Positions 11,961 to 23,300 of a stretch of 64,000 bases of DNA are shown piece by piece. Under the pieces are notes generated by a model. That model was not told the origin of the DNA and ran no database searches. It worked only from the letters and a program-made list of their open reading frames with translations. Source of the stretch: Cornus controversa (taxonomy: Eukaryota > Streptophyta > Magnoliopsida > Cornales > Cornaceae). The translations under genes and the position numbers were made by a program. The stretch spans positions 50,444,033 to 50,508,032 of the forward strand of contig CM048845.1 in assembly GCA_026545225.1 (NCBI GenBank), written 5' to 3'. Position 1 is the stretch's first letter. Every line of letters starts with the position of its first letter.

Positions 11961-12322
11961 ATTCACAGCATTTTTCAAAACTTCGTTTCGACGTAATTTC
12001 TTCGTTCTAGATCGGAATTGAATGTGGTTTTTTTTAACTTAGGATCCTCTATCCAATGATAGAGGTCTCACTTTTAGATTCCAAACACAGTGAGTTTTGA
12101 GGCTTGAAAGTGAGTGATTCTCAAAGGTGTGGGCATGTAAATTTTCACTAAGGTGTGTGATTCGATATAGGGCCCATGGGGATTGGTTAAGATGGAGTTG
12201 TATGCATTTATATGCAAGAATTGAGTTAAGCTTCCACAGTGAATGAGGGTAATGAGGGTCTATTGGGCTAAATAGACAGTTTAACATCTGGTTCTCCGAG
12301 AGTTAGAAATCGGGGCGTTATA

Positions 12323-12460
12323 GGATGGTATCAAACCTTGATACTAATGCATGAGTGTAATTGAGATCGTTCACGGGGTTGAGTGAATAGGTTCACACTC
12401 GAGATTCGGGGTCAGTCTGGGGGAGTCCCGGCGGTCCGGGTCTTAGGGAGTGACAAAGAG
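12323..12460 (+). other. PBS and leader stub of the Tekay-type insertion
   Basis: TGGTATCAAACC (12326) is a degenerate initiator-Met tRNA primer site. It is followed by about 125 bp that match neither the Tat element nor the LTR. After this the Tat integrase sequence resumes. The insertion therefore keeps one LTR plus a leader stub, and its coding part is absent. Confidence 0.6.
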
Positions 12461-12464
12461 GCTA

Positions 12465-12650
12465 GAATGCGTAACATTCAACGCCGATCACGAAATGCTG
12501 GAAAATTCGCAAAAAAGTGGGGAGGCCCGTACGAAGTCACCGAGGTGATTGGGAAGGGCGCATACAGGCTTTGCAAAGTTAGCAATGTAAAAGCAATTCG
12601 CAAACCTTGGAATATAACCCATTGAAAAAGGTACAATGTGTAAATTCCAG
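12465..12650 (+). pseudogene. Tat-type integrase C-terminal piece (fossil)
   Basis: The plus-strand peptide KKWGGPYEVTEVIGKGAYRL followed by an R-PWN-K-Y pattern is the conserved C-terminal end of plant Gypsy integrases. It continues the region that stops at about 8022. The two parts are separated by inserted LTR sequences. Confidence 0.8.
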
Positions 12651-13290
12651 CATGTTTTAATTATATTTTTCCTTTTCGACAGGTTGTCCTTTGATTCTCA
12701 AAGAGATACAGAAGGAATCAATAAAGAATGCATCTTTTCAAAAAAAATGTACGTCACTGTCAAAAAGAAATAGGACATGGTCCCACATCGAACAAAAGAC
12801 TCCATACTTCATACTACATAAAGTATAAAATGGAAGTCCTATAGTCATGACAATGCATGGTTTTGTGTAAGCTTGAAATACACAGCAGCAATGTCTTGCC
12901 CTTTTTTGTTTTAGCCTTTACTTCAAGGGCTCTTTAGCCTCTAAGGCCACCATTGCATATTTTGCAAAGAATGATTTTTCAATTTTCTTTAAGGAATAAA
13001 GGGAAATATATCATATAAAGGAAATCTTAAATATGAGCATAGACAATTCAGTCCCATTGTCTTTTGTGGAATGGATTCACCTTCCTTATGATTGGCCTCA
13101 AATCTAATGAGAGCCATTTTTTGAGTTGGTCATTATGAATATATTACGGATGAATTCCACATCGAATAAAGGTCCTTTCCTTTTACTGTGCAAAAAAGGA
13201 AACAAAGCCCTTAGGGACACGACGTGAGCATAGAATGGCGCAAAAGAGCTAAAGATGCGCCGTTACATATCCACGCTTACTTTTATGCCA
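12651..13290. other. Tat element spacer after integrase, no gene seen
   Basis: This is non-coding sequence of the Tat-type element between the integrase end and the tandem array. I see no domain or open frame of interest in it. Confidence 0.55.
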
Positions 13291-13324
13291 ATGACAATGA
13301 CTAACTTCCCAAGTCAAGCTAAGA

Positions 13325-14100
13325 TCTTAAATGACCGATCACTGATCAAATGTAGGTCTTAAACGATCGATCGTTTATCAAGCTAAGGTCTTAGATGACC
13401 AATCACTTATCAAATATAGGTCTTAAATGACCGATAGCTTATCAAATGTAGGTCTTAAATGACCGATCGCTTATCAAATGTAGGTGTTAAACGACCGATT
13501 GCTTATCAAATGTAGGTCGTAAACGACCGATCATTGAAGCAGGCCCATTAGCCCAAATCAAGCTAAGGTATTAGACGACCGATCGCTTATCAAATGTAGG
13601 TCTTAAACGGCCGATTGCTTATCAAATGTAGGTATTAAATGACCGATCGCTTATCAAATGTAAGTCTTAAACGACCAATCACTTATCAAATGTAGGTCGT
13701 AAACGACCGATCGCTTAAACAGGCCCATTGGTCCAAATCAAGCTAAGGTCTTAGACGACCGATCGCTTATCAAATGTAGGTCTAAAACGATCGATTGCTT
13801 ATCAAATACAGGTCTTAAACTGACCAATCGCTTATCAAATGTAGGTCTTAAACGACCAATCGCTTAAGCAGGCCCATTGGCCCAGATCAAGCTAAGGTCT
13901 TAAACGACCGATCGCTTATCAAAGCTCAGGTCTTAAACAACCAATAACTTATAAAGTTAAGATCTTAAACGACCGATCGCTTATCAAGTTAAATTCAGAA
14001 CGATCGATCACTTAAAAAAGAGGCCTTTGGCCTAAAATTCATCTAAAGGTCTTAAATGGCCTATCATTTATCAAAACCAAGGTCAACACGACCAATTACA
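13325..14100 (+). repeat. tandem array, about 32-bp unit with higher-order period
   Basis: The basic unit is AGGTCTTAAACGACCGATCG followed by CTTATCAAATGT and occurs roughly 20 times. About every 190 bp a spacer (GCAGGCCCATTGGCCCAAATC-like, at about 13540, 13720 and 13870) marks a higher-order repeat of four to six units. Units drift towards the right end. Arrays in the untranslated 3' part are common in Tat/Ogre-type elements. Confidence 0.9.
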
Positions 14101-14322
14101 CAATTTAATGGAGAAAATTAGACATATCTGGCTAAAACAATTGTCAACATAAGCATTTGTGAGAGGCATCAATCCATATCTCAAAGTTTTTAGCAAAAGA
14201 AAAGTTGTATTATTCACAAAAAAGGGAAGTGTTCATTACAATGAAAAAAAAAGAGCATAAGTATACCCTTGAAACAAAAAAAGCTCTCTCTGAGCATTAC
14301 AAAAGAAAAAAAAATGAAAAGA

Positions 14323-16233
14323 TCAGCCCTGAAGAGCTGCTCCATCATCTTTATTGAAATCCTGGTCAAAGGAATCCACAATCAAAATACCCTGTTTGGC
14401 AGGGGGCACCACTTCCATAGGAGGTTGATCAGTAGAGATGGAGGCATCAGGGATAACAACCATAGACGTAGAAGGAGTGGCTGGAGGAGCAACAACTGAG
14501 CGAGAAGTAGAGCTTGAGCTCTTCAAAAAATCTGCGAACAGGCGCTCAGCCTCACCAACTGGGGGAATGTTGTAGTCCCCAAATGAGTCAATAGCTTGTT
14601 CAGCATCAATTTCATCCAGATCAACATAATCCCGTTCGACTTCAGGCTTCTTTCCTTGTTCAAAGCCATAGCGGAAACCCTCAGCAAGCTTCAAGGTTGG
14701 GATCTGCAGGAACCTCTGGTACATCTCAAGGCCCCCAGCCTTGCAAACTTGAAGCATAACTTCAAGCCCAACAGCTTCTCCTCAGCCTCCAGCGCCCTCC
14801 GTTCAAAATAACCAAGCGCCTTCTACTTTTCAGCAACAAACTTGGTTAGGGATTTCACATTCTTCTTAAGACTTTCGACCTTTCGCCTGTTCAGGTGTTC
14901 GACCTCCAAAGCCTTGCAGAGGGAAAGGGTCATTTATACACTATGTACAACAGAAAACAGATCGATTTAAAAACAAAGGCATCAAAAAATATGAAAGAAA
15001 GAAAGGATTGGATGAAACAAACTTCCATGGCATAAAGAGGCGCATTAGCAAGAAGCTCATCTCTGTTAGCTCCTTGTTAGCGGAGCTCATCCCTGGGAGG
15101 CTAGATCCCGCGGGCAAGAGCCCCCATCATTTTGTGATCAAGGGCAACATAGTTCCCTATCGTCAGAGAGGATCCATCAGACTTCTTCAAGTTCGGGATC
15201 CATGGGTCAGAAGAGCCAACAAATGGCTCATCAGTCATATCACTGGCAACGCTGGGCAAGGTAAAGGCAGCACCAAAAGACACCCTCTTTTGAGGAGAAG
15301 AATGAATAACAGCTTTGTCTTTATGCCCTCCAACAGCTTTTATCTTGGCAGAACCAGAAGAATCCCTCCTAGTCTTGGGCTATGGAAGGTCCATCTCTGT
15401 TGGATATAGGTGGCAAGAATCAACGTGTGCAACACCAGCGTTAACTCGAAGTTGCCCGCTAGACACATATTTGCTTCCTGAAGGTCGGAGACTCCACACC
15501 TTTTCCTATAGAGAAGCGATCTGTTCGTCTGTATAACAAAAAGAACACAGCAGGGTTACCTAATGCATAAACTCTTAGCAAAAAGAAGAAGAAACATTGA
15601 AGATTTGCCAGAAAGAGAAAACTGAGGAATCACAGCTTGGCCGAAAGCACTAGGAATAGGGAATTTTTGGGCCGCTCAAACGTGCCAACACCCCTTCACA
15701 AGAACTAATATCTCCTTCCACAATTTATCAGAAGTGGGAAGGCCATAGCACAACCTCCTATCCCTACTACTAGGGAATAGATGGTAACAATTGTCTTCTG
15801 ATCTCACCCTATGAAGAGAGTAACAGAACAGAAGATCGTTCAAGTTTAGGTTAAGTTTGTGGAGGCAGTTCAAAGAGAGCATACAGGAGATAATTCTGAA
15901 AAAATTAGGGTTTAACTGAAGCGGTGCAAGCTTTAGTTTGCACAAAGCAAAACTAAAAAGTGAGGGGAGAGGAAATCTAAAGGCTTTTAGATGGGAAATC
16001 AAGAAAAGGACTTCTCCATCCTTAACTCCTTCCCCAGTACTGTAATCAAAGTCCAGAGGATAACCTTCGATGGTAACCTCACTGGGGATCTTGTAGTCTT
16101 TTCTGACCTTATCAAGGTCAACTAGCAGTCTTGTCACTGGAGCGGTGGACACACCCTGGTCGGATGTGACCACATCTCCAGCCACTTCAGCGGGTGGGAC
16201 AGTCCCCGCAACAGGTTGAGAGGAACTAGACAT
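14323..16233 (-). pseudogene. antisense extra frame of the Tat element (PF04195-like, fossil)
   Basis: On the minus strand a frame starting at 16233 (MSSSSQPVAGTVPP) leads into a domain with the pattern IPSEVTIEGYPLDFD...FPLPSLFSFAL...APLQLNPNFFRIISC. This resembles the 'putative gypsy type transposon' family (PF04195). Downstream parts at 14323-14757 carry an acidic stretch (YVDLDEIDAEQAIDSFGDY). An extra antisense frame between integrase and the 3' LTR is known in Tat-lineage elements; its role is not established. The copy is broken. Confidence 0.7.
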
Positions 16234-16578
16234 GACGACTTCTTGGTTGTCAGAGAAGGTATTTTTTAGAAGAAAAAAGAGATGAAAGCGAACAGACGAA
16301 AGCTAATGTGAAGAGGCAAATCGACACCAAAAAAGTCAAGGAAGATGAATCTGAAAAGCAAATCAAGCAGTCGCAGAAAATTTGTTGCTGAAAATGACAA
16401 ATATGATTACAAAATACAAAAGAGGAATCGTAAAGAAAGAAACTTACGTGCTTTGCGCCATTGTTAGCAGCCAGCATTAAATGGCGAACCTCGATGAAAA
16501 CAAAAAAATCATAATATAACCCAATCGAATTCCCTCCATTATGGCAATCTTCATAACTGAAGGGATTTGGGGGCAATG

Positions 16579-16986
16579 TGTAGGGGCTAAATTATCACCT
16601 AGTCCAATGGGCTAAACTGGTACAAAAAATGGACCAAGCCCAGCCCATGTATCAGCAAAAAGCCCAATGAGCTGGGTCATTAATTATCAAGGGCCCAGTC
16701 GCCCTTCCCCAATGCTGAAAAGCCCAAATCAAAAGCAGACTTATAACTCAAAAAGGAATCCAAATTCCTTAAGAGAAAAGTTAGCTATCAATAAGGAAAT
16801 TCAAGTCCTAAAAGGATTCGAATTCCCACTTGTATAAATATCCATGAAATTATCGATAAAAAGGATCCTCGAATCTACCTCTGGCAATATCTCTTCTCTC
16901 TTTTTGAAAGTATTCTGTTCATTATTCTTAGGTGTATGCATTGAGTTGTTTGGAAATTATCAGTTGAACAATTTTCTGTACCTACA
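16579..16986 (+). repeat. 3' LTR of the Tat-type element
   Basis: The 408-bp repeat has the same TGTAGGGG start and GTACCTACA end as 2402-2820. It is preceded by a purine-rich stretch. Several percent substitutions and a 10-15 bp gap separate the two LTRs. Confidence 0.9.
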
Positions 16987-18060
16987 AGCAGTCATGACAT
17001 TTCACTTATTAAAAATTCTGATAGGGGGTGTTGGTAACAAAATTGCACAAAGTTGTAGCCGCGTGATAATACCTCAAAGCTCAGGGGGTGTCAATGAAGT
17101 TTCCCTAATTTTTTTTTTGTAACTGAATTTTTAGAAAATAATTTTCATAAAACTTACAACAAAACAATTTTTTTGTACAACCTTCTGGGTTTTCATTTAT
17201 CTGAAATATAAAACTATTTTTAAAAAATTAAACCAAACAGATTCTAAATATCTACTTTTAATACCCTATAAAATATTTTTCATATGAAATTCTTTATAAA
17301 AAATCATTTTTCTTTTTATTTTGTATATTTAAAAGGTATATAAATATTTGTTTTTATTATATGTATGACTTGTTAAATGACTATACATAAGAGTATAAAT
17401 ATGTACAAGTGTATATAAACATTATAGCCTGTTAAATAGGTATCTATATGAGAGTAAATTCGTATTAATGTATATGCATTGATATATAATAAATTGTAAA
17501 CTCGTACAACTTTTGAATAAACTGTTTTCATATTAAAGACAGTATGGACTATGGGTATGGAAAGTACATGCCCTTAGTAGACCATTATTTTCAACGACAA
17601 GGTAATACCATCCTCACAAACCCTATTTTGTGTGTGTGTGTGTCTATATATATATATATATTGTTTTAAGAATTGATATCTTTGTTTATAGATCAAAGAT
17701 CCATTGCACCCTCTAAAATTCAGTTATTGGTTTCGGTGTTGCAGTACAAATTAGACTATGCACTGAACTGGGTTTTGGCATTGATGATCTTTGATATATT
17801 GATTGTTTTGTTTGTACAATTCATTTGGTTTTGTTTGTACTATGACTTTTTTTAAATCCTAATTGAATAGAAAAAGTGATAAGCATTGAATAGAAAAAGT
17901 GATAAGCTGAGAAAAGAGAGAAAAAAATCAAGAGAAAAAAAAGGAGTGTACCTTGAGATAGAGAAAGCTTGTTTAAAAAAAAAAATCACCAAAATCTGTG
18001 GGGGAAAAGGTTGGATTAGTTATGGGTTTCTGTATTTATAACTTCCCCTCAAATCCACCA
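16987..18060. other. intergenic AT-rich DNA, no gene seen
   Basis: No coding evidence was found. The region contains a (TG)n(TA)n microsatellite near 17630-17662 and a short direct duplication (TTGAATAGAAAAAGTGATAAG, twice, near 17861 and 17885). Confidence 0.6.
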
Positions 18061-18079
18061 AAATCCACCACTTAATGAA

Positions 18080-18290
18080 ATCTTTCAAAATTTATGGCTT
18101 TTGAATACACCTAGACTTTTGTATACTTTTTAAAAATCATAATTGAAAACCACCAGATTTGCATAAACTCTTTAAAAGTCTGGATTGAATACCGTCAGAT
18201 TAGTATGAACTCTTTAAAAGTTTGAATTAAATACACCCAGATAATTAAAGTCTTTTAAAATCCTTTAAAATCCTAATTGAATACATCCTC
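18080..18290. repeat. MITE-like repeat with CTTTAAAAGTYTGRATTGAAT motif
   Basis: Three or four imperfect copies of CTTTAAAAGT plus TGAATTGAATAC-like sequence occur at intervals of 50-60 bp, ending AATCCTAATTGAATACATCC. Similar AATTGAATAC-rich terminal repeats occur in plant non-autonomous elements, but no clean inverted end pair was found here. Confidence 0.35.
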
Positions 18291-18299
18291 CTAAGCTTC

Positions 18300-19380
18300 T
18301 GCAATATGTTATGCACTATCGAAGATCAACCTAGGTTTTGGCCATGGTTGGAGGAACAATATTTCAATTGATCGGTTGAACCTAAGGCCTAAATGAATTT
18401 TACCCATATGGCAATTTGGCATCCTAGGACAAGATTAAGAAATAGATGAAACAATTTCTCTGAGTTAATTAAATTCATGTTTTGGTACTTGGACTGGTGT
18501 ATAAAGTAGCATAATCTTTTAAGTTACCATATATCGATTTTCAATGGGTTCATATACTCAGTGAGGGTTGGACATGCCCACTCAGAGGCTTCATCAAATT
18601 TTTAGTTAATTTGATTATGAATTTTGCATAATGGCAGGTGGGCTCAAATTGCTGCACAATTAGCTGCAAAGAGAGAGAGGTAGAGAGAGAAGATGTACGG
18701 TTGACAGAGATATGTTGAAAGGGGCATTTTTGTCACTCAAAAATAGTATTTTTGGGTTTTCAACAAATTCTACATCAACCATAAGTAACAGTGGGTTTAC
18801 TCCAAAATTTCAAATTATAATAACTTATATACACATGCTAAATGAGAGTTGTTTCCTTGTACATTTTCTACATAACAAGATTTTTTTATTTTTTATTTTG
18901 CAATTTACCATTCTTATAATTTCAAAATTTCGAACAAATTACCCCCATATTGCATATATCTATTGAAAAATAGATTTTTTTTCCAAACCCAAAAGTACAA
19001 ATTTTGTCATTTAACGTTATGTCTTTTTTCTTTTTAAAATATTGTAAGAATACTTTAGTCATTTCATTATTCAATTTCTTTCAAATTTAAGATTTATCTT
19101 TATTTGCACAAATTGAAAAATGCAAGGAAATTTTGCGAACAGGAGTTTGCACATTTTCCATATAACAAAATTTTTACACAATTTTGGCACTTCATTCCAT
19201 ATATATATACTAGTGTATAACTGTACCTATGACACTATAATGCACTCAGAATCATCACCGTTAAATAATTAGATAAAGTAGTTTTAAAACTATAGATAAC
19301 CAAAAACATTTTGAACCAAACTTAAATGTAATATATACTTTAAAGTGTTCATTCAGTATGTATTAATGGTTTTATTTTTT
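18300..19380. other. intergenic DNA, no gene seen
   Basis: AT-rich sequence without recognisable domains or terminal repeats. Short GA-rich runs occur near 18670. Confidence 0.5.
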
Positions 19381-19384
19381 ATTT

Positions 19385-19510
19385 TTTATATATTTTTTTA
19401 ATATCCTGGCAAAAAAACTCACACCCACATGCCCCTGTAAAGACAGACTAGAACCCTTGACCTTGTACCAATGTGCTACAACCCTTGGTAATGGTTAAAT
19501 CAAACAGAGT
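19385..19510 (-). repeat. SINE-like repeat (minus strand)
   Basis: A T-rich start is followed by sequence whose complement contains AAGGTCAAGGGTTCTAGTCT, a plausible B-box, and GTAGCACATTGG about 25 bases upstream, a plausible A-box. This is the architecture of a tRNA-derived SINE on the minus strand. Target duplication was not resolved. Confidence 0.4.
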
Positions 19511-19799
19511 ATTCAACTTCTTGTCTAGGCAAGGAACTGAGCGTACATAAGTAACCGTTTGGAATGAAAAATGAAAAATGCAAGCATGCTTGGGTAGGGA
19601 CTTCTACTTATTTCATTTAGTTCCGTGTCTGAATCCCGGGCACCCGATTTTCATGTCAAAATCATATGTATATAAATCCGTATTCTATCATTCACCCTTC
19701 CCTCTATATCTTCTTGATTTATGAAAAGATTGTAAAAAGCACTTTATTTTCCTTGTTTTTCTGAATGTTGTCCTCCAAATAACAGAACAGAACAGAACA

Positions 19800-20147
19800 G
19801 CACAGAGAGAGAGAGAGAGAGAGGGGTCAGTGAAGGGTGTAAAAATGACAGAAGACCTCTAAGCAACGGCTCTGCAAGAAGTCATGAATTCCCTTTGCAG
19901 CTTCAGTACAGGGTCATTGGCCATGAAAAAGTACAGTAATTTGAGCCACTAACGGAGGATTCTGTTCGGAGAGAAGCACACAAGCATTCGTTATCAAGAA
20001 AGATAAGGTCTTCTAATATCAGCAGCTAACAAGGGTGGTTAAATTCATTAACCCATCTGAAATCAGCTAACCTGAAAAATAAACCAATACGTGATTGAAA
20101 CAATGTTTTTTCGAAATTTGTTGAGGAACCAAATTAAGTTTCTTACC
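19800..20147 (-). other. downstream flank / likely 3' UTR of the mannosidase gene
   Basis: This sequence directly follows the TAA stop at 20150-20148. It is non-coding, with a (GA)n run at about 19806-19822. The transcript end cannot be fixed from sequence alone. Confidence 0.4.
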
Positions 20148-20363
20148 TTAATAGTAGTGTACCATTTTGTCAGCGAATTCAATAACAAAGGTTCGAATTT
20201 CCATCGGGGAAAGTTCCACCACCAACTTTATAGGATCTACAGGGCCTCCTCTCAATACACTGGGCTCATCATGGGAGCCTTCTACTTTCCAAACCAATCT
20301 TTTCTTCTCCATCTCTGCTCTTTCTTGATTAGCAGATAAGCTCATTTCTGCAATTTTACTTAT
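20148..20363 (-). CDS. mannosidase terminal exon
   Basis: The last exon encodes [20 protein letters not shown], then WKVEG and [20 protein letters not shown], the conserved C-terminal block of plant alpha-mannosidases. It ends in TAA at 20150-20148. Confidence 0.93.
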   Translation of the reverse strand: MSKIAEMSLSANQERAEMEKKRLVWKVEGSHDEPSVLRGGPVDPIKLVVELSPMEIRTFVIEFADKMVHYY

Positions 20364-23300
20364 CTAAAAGCAGGCCGGGAGGGGGGAGGAAATGGTTAAA
20401 CAGTTATGGTAAAGGAGATGATAGTAAAGAGGAATGATATATCATGGTGCATATTGCTTCTACCTTCTTCTCTGTGAACAATTTTTTCAACTCTACGCTT
20501 GCCATGACTGAGAGATCCTTGTCCTCTCCAATCTAGAATCACATACCAAAAGAGAGTTTCAGAATAGATGACTCTGGATTGGAAAATTACTTTTTTTGTC
20601 AGCAATGATTTTTTTATGGTGAAGTTAGTCACTATAGTGCATAAGGTTTAAGAGCAATTGGCAATTAATGAGAAACACTTCAATGCCGAAAGGACAGTTT
20701 AAAAATAAAATCAAAGTTCACCTAACGCCCACCAGATTTACATATTCAAATAATAAGAAGCATTATCAAATGATATATTAGCAACAAGTGTAAAATATAA
20801 TTTTGCAAAAAATAGTTTATTTCCTATGTGAAACTTGCATGGAATTAGGGTTAACCAAAATCTTTTAGTTGGTAAACTTGAGGATATTAGGTTTTCTATG
20901 TCATCACGTGAAAGGAAAAAATAGATGGAAAAACCTCATATAAGTGCGCCAACCGAAGAAGAACTTTTCCTTCTTCAAGCTCCTGCAGAAAAGAAACCAA
21001 CAAATTTATATTTCTCTTTTCTTTTCCTTTTTTTTTTTTTTTTTTTTTTTGATAATGGAGGGTGTTTCCACCTCATTCAGGGACAAGACTATCTTTGGAT
21101 ATGCACAATCACCCTAAAACCACAGGTTTCGGGCAAGCCAAGGGCAGAAGCTTAACATTCCTATGAGTTTATCACAAGACCTCTCGGTCATGCCCAAATG
21201 CCTTGTGCCAACTCAGCTATCCCATGGGGGTTAAAATTTGTAGTTATTCACTAGGTGCTTAAGCAATTTTACAGTAGCCTTACAAGATTACAGTTGCGTA
21301 CCTGGAGGGTTATCATTGCAACATTATCTGGTAAACTGTAGGAAGGGTCTATCCCTGAGAAGGTTGATACCTGAAAGTTAGTCCATTTATCCCCATCCTG
21401 CAAAAATAATTATAAAAAAATGATGTAAGATCTAACTGATTCACCATTCTAAAAACAAGACAACTTCAAGGTCTTTCAGTCACCTGCTCGGTGAAGGCTA
21501 AGAGAAATGGAGAATATATCTCTTGACCTGAGGACCAACGCCACTTAGCCCCCTCTCCTAGGGGATCAATTCTGAGATAATACTTTCCTAGGATCTGTAA
21601 GTATGCCACTCAAGCAAATTAGATATGACTGTTGCAAAAGACTTGAGTTCATATGATTGGTAATGGGAAGTATTTCACATTAATAAACATGTAATAAGAA
21701 TAGAATGGCTAATATCATGAATGTAAATGCTGGTATATGGCCTGGAAGTGAAGTGAATGGCCATGAAGTATAAAAAACCACATGTTACAAAAAAATACAG
21801 AACATAAATGTCCCAGTGGCACCACCAGTCAGTGCAAAACTTATGAAGAGATAAGTGCTTCAGATAGACAAATGTAAAAGTGAGATATCTGAGCTTCAGT
21901 ATAGATTGAAAAGCATAATTATTTTTCAAAGAGCACACCCCCCGAACTGTTCATTAACAACTTGAACTCGAACTTGAACATGGCTCAATAAGAGCTTGGA
22001 CCATGTTCGTTTATTCATTAAATGAACCGTGCTTTCTTGGTTCATTTTCTAAACAAGACAAACTCGAACAACCCTGGACCGGCTCATTAATTTAGTTAAC
22101 ATATCCATGAACAAATTAACTGGCTTATTTTTGAGCTCGTGAAAAGATATTTGTCATTTCGTAACTCTAAAAGATATAAGTTTAAGCCCACATAAATAAG
22201 CCTCAGTAGACCGTTTGATTTCATCTTTCGCTCTTAAATAAATCACAGCTCAAAACAACCTATATTATATAATTTATCCCATAAAAAAAAAACCAATCAA
22301 AACATGCCCATCTACGATATAATTATGCAAATCCCATTCTCCTTTTTTTTTCTCATCATCTTAACCACACATAACCCTAGCAGCCCACACACCCCAAAAG
22401 CCAGTAGCGACAACCCTAGCTACCGCAAGCACCGTAATGCCGACCATACTCCAACACGACTACAATGACTTGATTCTCAATCCGGTTAAATCTCTCTCTC
22501 TCTCTCTCTCTATAACTCATCCAGTCTCACCCTCTTATTTATCTCATATTGGCATCATAGTTCGAAGCTATGGATGTGGGGCCATATCGGCGTAACATAA
22601 TGGAATGAATTATCGCAGTCGTGATTATTTTTTTTACCTTGCACATATAAATAATCCAATAAATACGAGTTTATAATGAATTTTAGTGATTTTGTTGTTT
22701 TAAAAGATCATTTAACACAAATAATGGTTTAAACATGAATTCTAAGTCTAGGACTGATTGGATTAAGGACGAACTAGCTGACATACATTTTAACTCTAGG
22801 ACTTTGAATGCTATTTCATCTGTTGTGAACATCACTGAGTTTGGTAGGATTATGAACTGCACTGTTGCAAAGGATGCATAGCAGATTCTAGAAAAAAATC
22901 ATGAAGGAACTATTCCCGTGTAGACTGTCTATGTGGAGGCAAATCTTCAATCTCTTCGAAGATCCAAGCCCGAAAGCTTGAATTCCTCCAGCAACTTCAA
23001 ACACAATTTTGACCTCTCTCTGCTACTCGGAATATGGCCGAAAAATATATAAAATCAAATCTATTCGAATTATCTTTCTTTTGGCATTGGTTTCAGGTTG
23101 TTTCGATCAATAACGAAAAAGTTATGACCAAAATAGTTGGACTGGTCTGAAAAATCCAAACCAGAATTTTTCAAACTTTGAGAACTTGATTCTACCACCT
23201 TGAATCTGATTTCTATGGCTTGTAATTACCCCCAAATCTTCACTCCTATATCCTTGTATGGAATCCACAAGTAAAAGAGAAGAGCCGGCTTCAAGTCACC

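Larger units (their letters stand above)
9460..12322 (+). repeat. long Tekay/Del-type Gypsy LTR (copy 1)
   Basis: The sequence starts TGTAGAGGCCG and ends GGGGCGTTATA. Three bases later comes TGGTATCAAACC, a near match to the initiator-Met tRNA primer site used by chromovirus LTR elements. The first 250 bp align with 53203 onward, sharing GACTTTTTGGTCAAAC, GGGGCCC and AAGTGGG/GATAGG blocks. The segment near 11160-11220 (GGGTCGGC...CATCTCTATTG-like) matches 54800-54850. The LTR is about 2.86 kb. It contains a private minisatellite (10661-10918) and a cluster of dyad words (11698-11960). Confidence 0.75.
2402..16986 (+). mobile_element. Ty3/Gypsy LTR retrotransposon, Tat-type, broken, with nested insertions
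   Basis: Terminal direct repeats start TGTAGGGGCTAAATTATCAC and end TGTACCTACA (2402-2820 and 16579-16986). A primer-binding-like site (TTTGGCACCGTCTATGGG) follows the left LTR and a purine-rich stretch (TTTGGGGGCAA) precedes the right one. Gag, protease, reverse transcriptase, RNase H and integrase regions follow in the Gypsy order on the plus strand. An antisense frame (14323-16233) lies between integrase and the 3' LTR, which is characteristic of the Tat lineage. The element is broken in many places in its coding part. Its integrase end is split by about 4.4 kb of other LTR sequences. The two LTRs differ by several percent plus a short indel, so the insertion is not recent. Flanking 5-mers (GACAG / AGCAG) are an imperfect duplication. 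Confidence 0.9.

Noticed and set aside
13325-14100. CRISPR-like array or centromeric satellite
   Set aside because: Units are adjacent, drift gradually, and lie inside a Tat-type element between integrase and LTR; no long array was seen.
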